A stretch of 64,000 nucleotides of DNA. Origin: Methylosarcina fibrata AML-C10 (GTDB lineage Bacteria; Pseudomonadota; Gammaproteobacteria; Methylococcales; Methylomonadaceae). The notes under the pieces were generated by a model. The model was not told the origin of the DNA, searched no databases, and worked only from the letters and a program-made list of their open reading frames with translations. Numbering within the stretch: the first letter of the stretch is position 1; the number at the start of each line of letters is the position of its first letter. The DNA lies in contig NZ_KB889965.1 in the NCBI RefSeq assembly GCF_000372865.1, positions 4,051,786-4,115,785 on the forward strand. The letters run 5' to 3'. This document shows positions 57,217 to 64,000 of this stretch, one piece after another. Both the position numbers and the translations under genes were made by a program.

Positions 57217-58353
57217 ATGAAAACCGAATTCAAGAAAAGCCGCTTATCACTGGTCATAAGCAATAAAGAAATTGATTCAAGAAACGATGTCGGAAATTTT
57301 CATGAGTTGAGGGCCTACCTGTGTCCTCCGCCAGGCCGTTTCAGTTGGGTCCTTATGCTGATTCTGGGATTGTGGGCCCTGTCCGCCCTGGCGGAGGAAG
57401 ATTTTCGCTATCGTTATGTTTCGCTCGAGGATGCCGTGCTACCGCCGGGATTTCTTTTTTTCGATCCGATCGCGATCAACGACAGTGGCCGGGTGTATGG
57501 GACGCTGTATGACGAGACGGACATCATTTATGTAGCCGTCTATGAAGACGGGGTGGTAACCATCATAAACCCCGGCTTTACCGTTGCCGCCAACGAAAGC
57601 GGCACGGTGGGAGGAGCGGTAGTGAATGACCCGGATAACTTCCTTACCCAGGCCGCCCTGTTCCGGGGAAGCCAGGTGGAACTCATTCCGGCCAATACCG
57701 AATTTGACTATGTAATTGATCTGAATGATTCCGGCACGGCGATCGTGGCGTCATCGGAGTATTTCCTATACAAGAACGGCAAGACCACCGCGCTCGATTT
57801 CGGGCCGAACGCATTGCCTTATTTATTTCTCCACGTCAACAACGAAGGGACCGTATCCGGTACGAACTCCATCTCGTCGGGACACAACCGCGGCATTTTA
57901 CTCGATACAAAAGCCGGCAAAACGACGCAATTGGATCCTTTGCCGACGGAATCGGACAGTTGGGCCGTGGACATCAACAACAGCGGGAAAGTGCTCGGCT
58001 ACTCGTTCGTCAGCGGCGGTACGGAACGCATCGGGCTATGGGACAAAAAAGGAAAATTCAAGACCTATTTCGTCGAAGGGACGCCGGAATTTCCGACCAT
58101 CAGCAATTTCCTGGCGTTCAATGACAACAATCTGATCGTCATTACCTCGACGTCGGACGGCAAAAGCTATCTGGTGACCAAGCCCGGCGGCGTGCGGTTA
58201 AACGTGGCCGACAGCGTGGAGAACATGCCGGCGGATCAAAAGCTATCCAAGATATTGGACATCAATAATAAAGGGGACATGATCGGTTACAGTTTGTCTT
58301 CATATTTTGTTACCGACACTTACTTACTGCAACGCATCGATGACGACGATTGA
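57217..58353 (+). CDS. Secreted HAF-repeat-like protein of unknown function
   Basis: A 378-residue protein with a long N-terminal region (about 45 residues), then a hydrophobic signal segment (FSWVLMLILGLWALSALAEE). The mature part consists of five or six short beta repeats centred on IAINDSGRVYGTLYD, IDLNDSGTAIVASS, VHVNNEGTVSGT-like and VDINNSGKVLGYSF, a pattern like the HAF extracellular repeats and suggestive of a beta-propeller. An alternative start (ATG at about 57301 or 57355) would give a normal signal peptide. It follows the STAND-BTAD regulator and ends at a clear terminator further downstream. Confidence 0.75.
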   Translation: MKTEFKKSRLSLVISNKEIDSRNDVGNFHELRAYLCPPPGRFSWVLMLILGLWALSALAEEDFRYRYVSLEDAVLPPGFLFFDPIAINDSGRVYGTLYDETDIIYVAVYEDGVVTIINPGFTVAANESGTVGGAVVNDPDNFLTQAALFRGSQVELIPANTEFDYVIDLNDSGTAIVASSEYFLYKNGKTTALDFGPNALPYLFLHVNNEGTVSGTNSISSGHNRGILLDTKAGKTTQLDPLPTESDSWAVDINNSGKVLGYSFVSGGTERIGLWDKKGKFKTYFVEGTPEFPTISNFLAFNDNNLIVITSTSDGKSYLVTKPGGVRLNVADSVENMPADQKLSKILDINNKGDMIGYSLSSYFVTDTYLLQRIDDDD

Positions 58354-58546
58354 CGGGGCCGCGTTTTCCGGGGCGACGGGTGCCGGGCTGGCTTCTTGAT
58401 GGATAAAAGCTTATGAACCCGACGGTCTGATTATAAAAACTTAACATCGGCCTGTTGGCGCTGCTGAGTTTCACGGCCGTCAGCCAGGCGGTAGACTGAG
58501 CATAGGAACGAGTTTACCCGGAGTCCCCCCGCAACGGACGCTTGTT

Positions 58547-58583
58547 GAAGGCAGGGCCATTCCTGGCCCCGCCTTCTTTTTTC
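58547..58583 (+). terminator. Intrinsic terminator
   Basis: Stem GAAGGC-A-GGGCC (58547-58558) and GGCCC-C-GCCTTC (58565-58576) with a six-base loop, followed by a run of T (58577-58582). It is the clearest rho-independent terminator in the window and would end the plus-strand transcript of the secreted repeat protein. Confidence 0.75.
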
Positions 58584-58653
58584 GTGGCACAAGAACCACG
58601 GCTTCAAACTTGCCGTATGAAAATGCTCTAAACATTTAACCTTCCTTTCATCG

Positions 58654-58749
58654 TTCCCACGCTCTGCGTGGGAATGCAGACTGAACCGCTCCAGCGGTTC
58701 GGGACGCAGAGCGTCCTTGCGGGGGATTCCCACGCAGAGCGTGGGAACC
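58654..58749. repeat. Inverted repeat with 22-base perfect arms (GTTCCCACGCTCTGCG family)
   Basis: GTTCCCACGCTCTGCGTGGG... (58654-58675) and its exact complement (58728-58749) surround a middle with a smaller hairpin GAACCGCTCCAGCGGTTC and GGACGCAGAGCGTCC. Each arm is itself nearly self-complementary. It lies just after the nnrS stop on the minus strand and may terminate that transcript. Confidence 0.8.
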
Positions 58750-58765
58750 ATAAGTGGAAGTTATC

Positions 58766-59941
58766 CTAACCTTCCTTGCCGTCGATCCTTGGACTGGTCA
58801 GTATCGGGCCGTAGACGAAAATGAACAGCGAAAAGGCGGCCAGCCAGGCCAGCGTCGAGCCGTAAATAAAGATTTCATAGCCGTTGGGCCAGGCGATCGG
58901 CAGCAGAACCCGGAAGAAAGCCGCGACATTGATCAGCACGAAGCCGATCGCGATCGCGTTGGAAGCCCGAAGCGCCCGTCCGGTGTGGCCCAGCGCCACT
59001 CTCGCCATCATCCCCAGCGTCAAAACGCCGATGCCGCCCAGGGTAAACGCATGCATCGCCAGCGAAGGCTGAATCAGCGAATACGCCGACAATGCCGTTA
59101 ACGCGAAGCCCAGGATGATCCAGCCGTAGCCTATGTACAGCACCCAAAGCAGCGGCACGTACCAGATTCTTTGCACGTACCAGCCCGCCACCCGGGCGAT
59201 GTTGATAACGGTCGCGAGCAGGGCGGGCAGGGCCAGCCAGATTCCGGAAACATCGAACAACAGCAGGCCGAACACCAGCACCGCGGAGACGACGGATCCC
59301 TGGTCGAATTGCGGATTCCGGATGGCCAGCGTGCCCGGCAATCCCCGCTCGGTAAAAAAAGGAAAGACCCGGCCGGCAACCACCAGGATCAGGATGACGA
59401 TGGTGCCCACCACCAGTTGCAAGCCCACCATGGCCGTATGCGCCTTGAGTCCCAGCATTTCGCTGTGGATCAGGCCGTTGCCGTAAGCCAGAAACAAAAG
59501 CAGGGCGGTAAAAATCAGATTCCGGTATTGCTGGGCGGCCAGGATCGGTTTGGTGACGTGGTAGGCTAAAAGAGGCAGGAACGCCAGATCGATCAGGGCG
59601 ATCAGGCCATCCGGCAGCAGGTTGGCGTAAAACGGCGCAATGCGCCCGTAAAGCCATAAAATGCAAAGCCCTGCCAATTGATCGCCGGTCAGGGTCGGCC
59701 GGCCGGTCCAATTTTTCACCGCGGTTAGCAGAAATCCCGAAATTACGGCGACCGAATAGCCCAGCAGCATTTCATGCGCATGCCAGTACGTGGGGGTGAA
59801 GTAGTTTTCGGCCGCCCAGGTGCCTTTGAAAATCGCATTCCACAACAGGATCAGAATCAGCGCGGAGAATCCGGCCAGAGCAAAAAAAGGCCTGAATCCC
59901 AAGGCGAACAAAGGATAATCGAATATGTTTTTTGTCTTCAT
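58766..59941 (-). CDS. nnrS: NnrS family protein
   Basis: A 391-residue protein with about 12 membrane helices. Conserved family segments include FALGFRPFFALAGFSA, FTPTYWHAHEMLLGYSVAVI, FLLTAVKNWTGRPTL, GRVFPFFTERGLPG and MMARVALGHTGR. In other bacteria NnrS contains haem and copper, is induced by nitric oxide and lowers nitrosative damage. Its start overlaps the stop of the ferritin-like gene by four bases, so the pair is coupled. Its presence supports NO exposure in this organism; no NorR-type site was seen upstream. Confidence 0.94.
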   Translation of the reverse strand: MKTKNIFDYPLFALGFRPFFALAGFSALILILLWNAIFKGTWAAENYFTPTYWHAHEMLLGYSVAVISGFLLTAVKNWTGRPTLTGDQLAGLCILWLYGRIAPFYANLLPDGLIALIDLAFLPLLAYHVTKPILAAQQYRNLIFTALLLFLAYGNGLIHSEMLGLKAHTAMVGLQLVVGTIVILILVVAGRVFPFFTERGLPGTLAIRNPQFDQGSVVSAVLVFGLLLFDVSGIWLALPALLATVINIARVAGWYVQRIWYVPLLWVLYIGYGWIILGFALTALSAYSLIQPSLAMHAFTLGGIGVLTLGMMARVALGHTGRALRASNAIAIGFVLINVAAFFRVLLPIAWPNGYEIFIYGSTLAWLAAFSLFIFVYGPILTSPRIDGKEG

Positions 59942-60741
59942 TGCGGTTGTTGCTCCAGCCAGTCCAGTTCAGCATTCGAGAAACCTGCAATTATACGCAA
60001 TTCTTTGTTGAATGGGCCTTTTGGTTTGCCGCCCTTGTAGTAGATTTCGATGAGCTGCCGGTATTGCGCCACGGGTTCGAGGCCCTGGGCGACGCAGGCG
60101 TATTTGAACCAGATCGAGCCCAGTTCCACGTGCCCGACTTCATCGGTCAGAATGCGCGTCAGAATGGCGGCGCTTCGCTGATCGCCGAGCTGGAGGAATT
60201 TTTCGATCAGCGCCGGCGTGACGTCCAGACCGCGCGCTTCCATGCAGCGGGGCACCATCGCCAGCCGCGCCAGAAGGTGATCCGCGGTATCGGTCGCGTG
60301 TTCCCAGAGACCGCCGTGCGCCGGCAAGTCGCCGTAATCGAGGCCCATCGTCCGCAAATGATCGCGGATCAGTGCAAAATGCTGCGCTTCCTCGTCGGCC
60401 ACCCTCAGCCAGTCCCGATAAAAGGATTCGGGCAAGCCGCGGAACCGGTAAAGCAGGTCCCAGGCCAGATAAATCGCGATGAATTCGACGTGGGCGATGG
60501 CATGAAAAAACGCCGCGACGCCTTCGGACGTCGTGAGTTTTCTCTTCGGCATTTGCTGCGGCGGCAACAGCCTGGGCCGCATCGGAAACCGGACTTCGGC
60601 GATAGGCCGGATCGGAGCGGAGGGGTCGAGACTCAGCCGACCTTCGCTTACCAACTGCGTCGCTTCGTGAGTCAGGGCCAGTTTTTCGTCGATGTCGTCC
60701 CGGTGCAGGCAGGCTTCGGCGTAGTCGAATAAAGTATTCAT
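59938..60741 (-). CDS. DUF455 family ferritin-like protein
   Basis: A 267-residue soluble protein of the DUF455 family. A four-helix bundle with paired carboxylate/histidine motifs is readable: HAIAHVEFIAIYLAWD, VADEEAQHFALIRDHL and ILTDEVGHVELGSIW, a pattern fitting a di-iron centre as in MiaE and related enzymes. The substrate is unknown. The ATG at 60741 with GGA upstream is preferred to a GTG eight codons earlier. It is co-translated with nnrS. Confidence 0.88.
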   Translation of the reverse strand: MNTLFDYAEACLHRDDIDEKLALTHEATQLVSEGRLSLDPSAPIRPIAEVRFPMRPRLLPPQQMPKRKLTTSEGVAAFFHAIAHVEFIAIYLAWDLLYRFRGLPESFYRDWLRVADEEAQHFALIRDHLRTMGLDYGDLPAHGGLWEHATDTADHLLARLAMVPRCMEARGLDVTPALIEKFLQLGDQRSAAILTRILTDEVGHVELGSIWFKYACVAQGLEPVAQYRQLIEIYYKGGKPKGPFNKELRIIAGFSNAELDWLEQQPQ

Positions 60742-61251
60742 TGAAAATCCAAGGTCACGGAGCACCCTTTATGGGCTGAAAGAAACGTAGGCTGGGTTTA
60801 CCCTAAAGGGCATAAAAGGCGCTGGCCGTAACCCAACGCATTGTTGTGACGGATCAGGCTTCGATTGTTGGGTTACGCTCTATCGAGCTAACCCAACCTA
60901 AGCAATGGATTCGTAGCGCCCGGCATCGCTGAATAATTGTCGGGAAACGTATTATAGAAGGCAATGCCCCGAGTCGGATAGGGGAAATGACACCGTTTGT
61001 TGCAAGCGATGCCCGACGATTCGTGATTGCTTCGAGGCGGCCTTATATTGCAGGCAGGGAGAGTTAATCTGACAACGAGGCGAAATTTTCGAACGGAAGC
61101 CTCCCGTCGGAAAGCGTTTTCGTTTTCCTCGAGCTGAAGTTGAAGCTCTCCGTCTGAATCTATTTTCATAAATTGAGTCTACACGTTGTCTCGGCCGGAT
61201 TTTATTCATCCGGCCCCCGGATTAGGCTTGATAATTGATTAAGGAGTCAAC
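60742..61251. other. Intergenic region with nested inverted repeats before the DegQ-like gene
   Basis: About 510 bp. A dispersed-type repeat spans 60788-60900: outer ends TAGGCTGGGTT and AACCCAACCTA, and inner arms GTAACCCAAC (60828-60837) and GTTGGGTTAC (60867-60876). Near the protease gene, GAGCTG (61131-61136), 16 bp, then TCTGA (61153-61157) weakly resembles a sigma-E promoter (GAACTT-N16-TCTGA). Short open frames on the minus strand here have no coding features. Confidence 0.45.
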
Positions 61252-62358
61252 ATGAAAAAAAGACTGTCCTTCCATCTCCGAGCGTTCGTGCTCTCGATGC
61301 TGCTGGCCGCAGGGTTGGAGCCGATCCCCGTCATGGCGGAAATGATGCCGTTGGTCAATAATCCCTTGCCCGCGATGCTGAAAAAAGTGGTGCCGGGAGT
61401 GGTCAACATTTCCACGACGACCCGGATTCGCATGGATGAAAATCCTCTCTTTCGGGATCCTTTTTTCCGCCAGTTTTTCGACATTCCCAACATGCCGATA
61501 GAACGGGAACAGCAAAGCCTCGGATCGGGCGTGATCATCGATGCCGCCAAAGGGTACGTCATCACCAACAATCACGTGATCGACAAGGCCGACAAGATTA
61601 CCGTGACCCTGCAGGACGGCCATAATCTGGACGCGACGCTGATCGGCAGCGACCCGACCACGGACATCGCCTTGATCCGGATCAAAGGCGATAATCTGGT
61701 CCAGTTGCCCAAGGGCAATTCGGATTTATTGCAGGTAGGCGATTTCGTCGTGGCGATCGGCAGCCCTTTCGGTCTGGGGCAGACCGTCACCTCGGGAATC
61801 GTCAGCGCCCTGGGGCGCACCAGTCTCGGCATCGAAGGCTATGAAGATTTCATTCAAACCGATGCTTCGATCAATCCCGGAAACTCGGGCGGGGCCTTGG
61901 TCAATCTTCAGGGAGAACTGATCGGCATCAACACGGCCATCGTGGGACCGGCGGGCGGCAATGTCGGCATCGGTTTCGCCATTCCGATCAATCTGGCCGA
62001 TTTGATCGTGAATCAGATCATCCGCTTCGGCAAGATTCAAAGAGGGCAGTTGGGCATTCAGATCCAGGATCTGACGCCCGCTTTAGCCAGCGCGTTTAAT
62101 ATCGATCGGCAGCAGGGCGCGGTGATCGCCGGTGTGATTCCGGGGTCGGCCGCGGAACAGGCGGGCATCCAGAGAGGGGACGTGGTTGTTGCCGTCAATG
62201 GCCAGTCGGTAGACTCCGCGACCAAACTGTATCGTCATATTGCCTTGATGCAGGTCGGCGATATGGTCAGTCTGGACATCCTGCGAGGCGGCAAGGAACG
62301 AACCATTAAGGCACGTATTTCCAAACCCATCGCAGTCAGGCGGGTTCAGCCTTATTAA
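61252..62358 (+). CDS. DegQ/DegS-like periplasmic serine protease (single PDZ)
   Basis: A 368-residue trypsin-like protease of the HtrA family. A cleavable-looking signal peptide (SMLLAAGLEPIPVMAEMMP) precedes the catalytic triad, His in YVITNNHVID, Asp in PTTDIALIRI and Ser in SINPGNSGGALVN, followed by one PDZ domain (QRGQLGIQIQDLTPALASAF ... SAAEQAGIQRGDVVVAVNGQ). DegP and DegQ have two PDZ domains; one PDZ and this length match DegS, which however has a membrane anchor. It probably acts in periplasmic quality control or envelope-stress signalling. The downstream HDOD gene is convergent. Confidence 0.92.
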   Translation: MKKRLSFHLRAFVLSMLLAAGLEPIPVMAEMMPLVNNPLPAMLKKVVPGVVNISTTTRIRMDENPLFRDPFFRQFFDIPNMPIEREQQSLGSGVIIDAAKGYVITNNHVIDKADKITVTLQDGHNLDATLIGSDPTTDIALIRIKGDNLVQLPKGNSDLLQVGDFVVAIGSPFGLGQTVTSGIVSALGRTSLGIEGYEDFIQTDASINPGNSGGALVNLQGELIGINTAIVGPAGGNVGIGFAIPINLADLIVNQIIRFGKIQRGQLGIQIQDLTPALASAFNIDRQQGAVIAGVIPGSAAEQAGIQRGDVVVAVNGQSVDSATKLYRHIALMQVGDMVSLDILRGGKERTIKARISKPIAVRRVQPY

Positions 62359-62380
62359 GAAAAACGGAGCCCCGGTGGAC

Positions 62381-63886
62381 TCAGGTTCCTGCATGCACCC
62401 GGTTGCGGCCGGCGCGCTTGGCGCTGTACAGGCGCTCGTCGGCCAGATTGATGAAGTCTTCGCGGCTCTGAAAGTGCGGCTCGAACATCGCTACGCCGAA
62501 ACTCATGGTGACCTGAATCGTCCGTCCGTCGTTCAGGCGGATGGGCGTCTGCTCAAGCCGGCTCCGGATACGTTCCGCGATGAGAGCCCCCGCCTGGGCA
62601 TTGGCCACCTGGCAAACGACGATGAATTCTTCTCCTCCGGTGCGCGCCAGAATGTCGCCGGTGCGCAGGCAGTCGGACATCAGCAGCGCCGTCTTTTTCA
62701 GCACCGTATCGCCGATGCCGTGGCCGTAGGTGTCGTTGACCCGTTTAAAATGATCGATGTCGCCGGCTATGATCGACAGAGGACGTTGATTGCGCCTGGC
62801 GTCGGCCATTCTCTTGTCCACCATTTCGTAAAGGAAACGCCGGTTATACACGCCTGTTAGAGGGTCCTTGAGCGCAATTTCCAGCAGCTTGCGATTGGCT
62901 TCTTCCAGTTTCGTCGCCAAGCGGTCCGTTTTTTCTTTTTCTTCCTTCAGATGGCGCAGCAATTCTTCGTAGCTCAGGTTTATCGAGACCAATTTTTCAT
63001 TGACTTTTTGCAGGATATCGAAATAGGAAGGAAAATTATCGGGATGGAAACCGAAAAGCTCGGCGACTTCCTTCACTTTACTGCTGATGCTGACGAAGAT
63101 GTGATCGATGTCTTTGGGAGGCAGTTCCAGGATTTCTTCGAGTTCCTGCTTCAGCGTGCAGCCGGTTTTGGTGTCCTGATAAAACAAAGCGGTGATGCCG
63201 GCGGCCGCATAAACGACTTGGCACATCAGCAAGGTGCTTGGCTCGTAAGCCTTGGTCGGAATATGTTGGGTATGATGATATTCGACCGGTTTGATCAACA
63301 GTGGCGGTATCCTGGCTTGGCGCAGCAGCAAAGCCGAGATTTCGGCATGGGTCAAGCCGAAGTACTCCATCTCCAGGCTCAAGCGATCGGTCTCGCTGAT
63401 TCCGGGCTGCATGAGTGCGTTGTATTCCTCCGGGAAATGCCGGTAAAGAAACATGTAGCTGATGTCGGTCAGCAAGCCTGAAACAAAACATTCTTCCTGC
63501 TCGGGGACGCCTCTTTTTTCGGCGAGCAGTCGGGCGGCCACGGCAGTAAAGAACGAACGTTCCCAGCGTTGATAGAGTTCCTGGCTGCCTTTGGATTTAC
63601 TGATCTCGCTGAGCAGCGAAATGGACAAAGCAAGGGTGGCCACCGCTTTGAGTCCTAGTACGGCGACGGCCCGGTCTACGCTCGATACTTGCCCGTTGAT
63701 GGAAAAGTAGCTTGAATTGGCTACCTGCAAAATTTTTGTCGTCAGTGACGGAGAAACTTTGATGACCTCGGCCAGATCGTTCAGCGTGGCGCTTTCCTGA
63801 TTGATGATCTCGAGTACTTTCAACGTGATCGTCGGCAGTTCGGCAATCAGTCCTTTTTCGGCAATGTAGCGTTGAATGTCAATCAT
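62381..63886 (-). CDS. HDOD-GGDEF domain protein, putative diguanylate cyclase
   Basis: A 501-residue cytoplasmic signalling protein. An N-terminal HDOD domain (about 10-210; GLIAELPTITLKVLEIINQE, ILQVANSSYFSINGQVSSVD, AVAVLGLKAV) is followed by a coiled coil at about 305-345. A GGDEF domain then carries the active-site motif GGEEF, with an inhibitory RxxD site (RTGD) five residues before it. The cyclase signature DPLTGVYNRRF and IAGDIDHFKRVNDTYGHGIG are intact, so it should make cyclic di-GMP and be feedback-inhibited. It is monocistronic, with 114 bp of upstream sequence to the window end. Confidence 0.93.
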   Translation of the reverse strand: MIDIQRYIAEKGLIAELPTITLKVLEIINQESATLNDLAEVIKVSPSLTTKILQVANSSYFSINGQVSSVDRAVAVLGLKAVATLALSISLLSEISKSKGSQELYQRWERSFFTAVAARLLAEKRGVPEQEECFVSGLLTDISYMFLYRHFPEEYNALMQPGISETDRLSLEMEYFGLTHAEISALLLRQARIPPLLIKPVEYHHTQHIPTKAYEPSTLLMCQVVYAAAGITALFYQDTKTGCTLKQELEEILELPPKDIDHIFVSISSKVKEVAELFGFHPDNFPSYFDILQKVNEKLVSINLSYEELLRHLKEEKEKTDRLATKLEEANRKLLEIALKDPLTGVYNRRFLYEMVDKRMADARRNQRPLSIIAGDIDHFKRVNDTYGHGIGDTVLKKTALLMSDCLRTGDILARTGGEEFIVVCQVANAQAGALIAERIRSRLEQTPIRLNDGRTIQVTMSFGVAMFEPHFQSREDFINLADERLYSAKRAGRNRVHAGT

Positions 63887-64000
63887 GATAATTTCCGTTT
63901 GCCCGCACCATCAGTAAGTTTTTGGTCATAATCGCCTTAATCGGGAAGTAGATCGGGATGCCGATGAGTTAAAAAAATTATTGATCTATCGGTAAAGTAG
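63887..64000. other. Upstream region of the HDOD-GGDEF gene (window edge)
   Basis: 114 bp without recognisable coding sequence or a confident promoter; the window ends here. Confidence 0.4.

Larger units (their letters stand above)
58354..58765. other. Intergenic region with gene remnant, terminator and repeats
   Basis: 412 bp. At about 58438-58498 a short frame KLNIGLLALLSFTAVSQAVD then stop looks like a signal peptide without its gene body or start codon, probably a fossil. It is followed by the terminator at 58547-58583, one AGAGCATTTTCA motif (58619-58632) and the GTTCCCACGC inverted repeat (58654-58749). Confidence 0.5.

Noticed and set aside
60888-61209. Minus-strand short frames upstream of the DegQ-like gene
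   Set aside because: They cover repeat DNA and the protease leader, overlap each other in different frames and show no signal peptide, domain or ribosome-binding site.

Overview
The window looks like chromosome of a moderately GC-rich gammaproteobacterium. The strongest evidence is the compact run lepA-lepB-DUF4845-rnc-era-recO-pdxJ (19810-25850), together with pyrF, secA with a C-terminal zinc motif, an E. coli-type gshA, and a yhiI-rbbA-yhhJ-like ABC operon. The abundance of short palindromic repeats, NnrS, the multicopper oxidase and the STAND-BTAD regulator would fit a methanotroph-like lineage (Methylococcales), but that is an impression and no diagnostic methane-oxidation gene is present. 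No rRNA, tRNA, CRISPR array, prophage or full insertion sequence was seen.

Layout. 92-1835: an MFS permease and a DUF488 protein. 1850-9247: a NorR-like sigma-54 activator diverges from a four-gene efflux operon (lipoprotein, EmrB-like permease, outer-membrane factor, EmrA-like adaptor). The 423-bp gap between them carries a well-formed sigma-54 promoter, an IHF-type site and NorR-type inverted repeats. 9349-16413: aldo/keto reductase, fructose-6-phosphate aldolase-like enzyme, small periplasmic protein, SulP transporter, cytochrome P450 and an unknown exported protein. 16414-18993 is a decayed accessory patch: a truncated Uma2 gene, a small unknown gene overlapping a retropepsin-like protease, and a hicB remnant split by a 205-bp miniature transposon with a TA target duplication. 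19082-31606 is housekeeping (lepA to pdxJ, a sensorless sigma-54 activator with a TauE/SafE-like membrane protein, pyrF, secA), with a second miniature element (142 bp, perfect 8-bp target duplication) between pyrF and secA.

31826-41563 is a second efflux region: an EmrA/EmrB-like pair on the minus strand and, divergent, a TetR regulator overlapping an outer-membrane factor and an HlyD/RbbA/YhhJ-like ABC exporter. 41604-48663 holds an SRPBCC protein, a P2-type cation ATPase, alanine dehydrogenase and a Tat-exported copper oxidase with a very Met/Gly/His-rich insertion. 48994-53544: gshA and an Fe-S-type cysH two bases apart, divergent from recQ. 53739-58353: a 1069-residue STAND-BTAD regulator followed by a secreted repeat protein. 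58766-63886: NnrS overlapping a ferritin-like gene, a single-PDZ DegQ/DegS-like protease and an HDOD-GGDEF protein.

The recurring themes are envelope export (two complete tripartite sets plus an ABC exporter), stress or nitrosative defence (NorR-like regulator, NnrS, copper oxidase, glutathione synthesis) and intergenic regions filled with several distinct families of mobile palindromes. The most promising undescribed unit is the sigma-54/NorR-like efflux system at 1850-9247. Its regulator appears to lack some of the iron ligands that NorR uses to sense nitric oxide.
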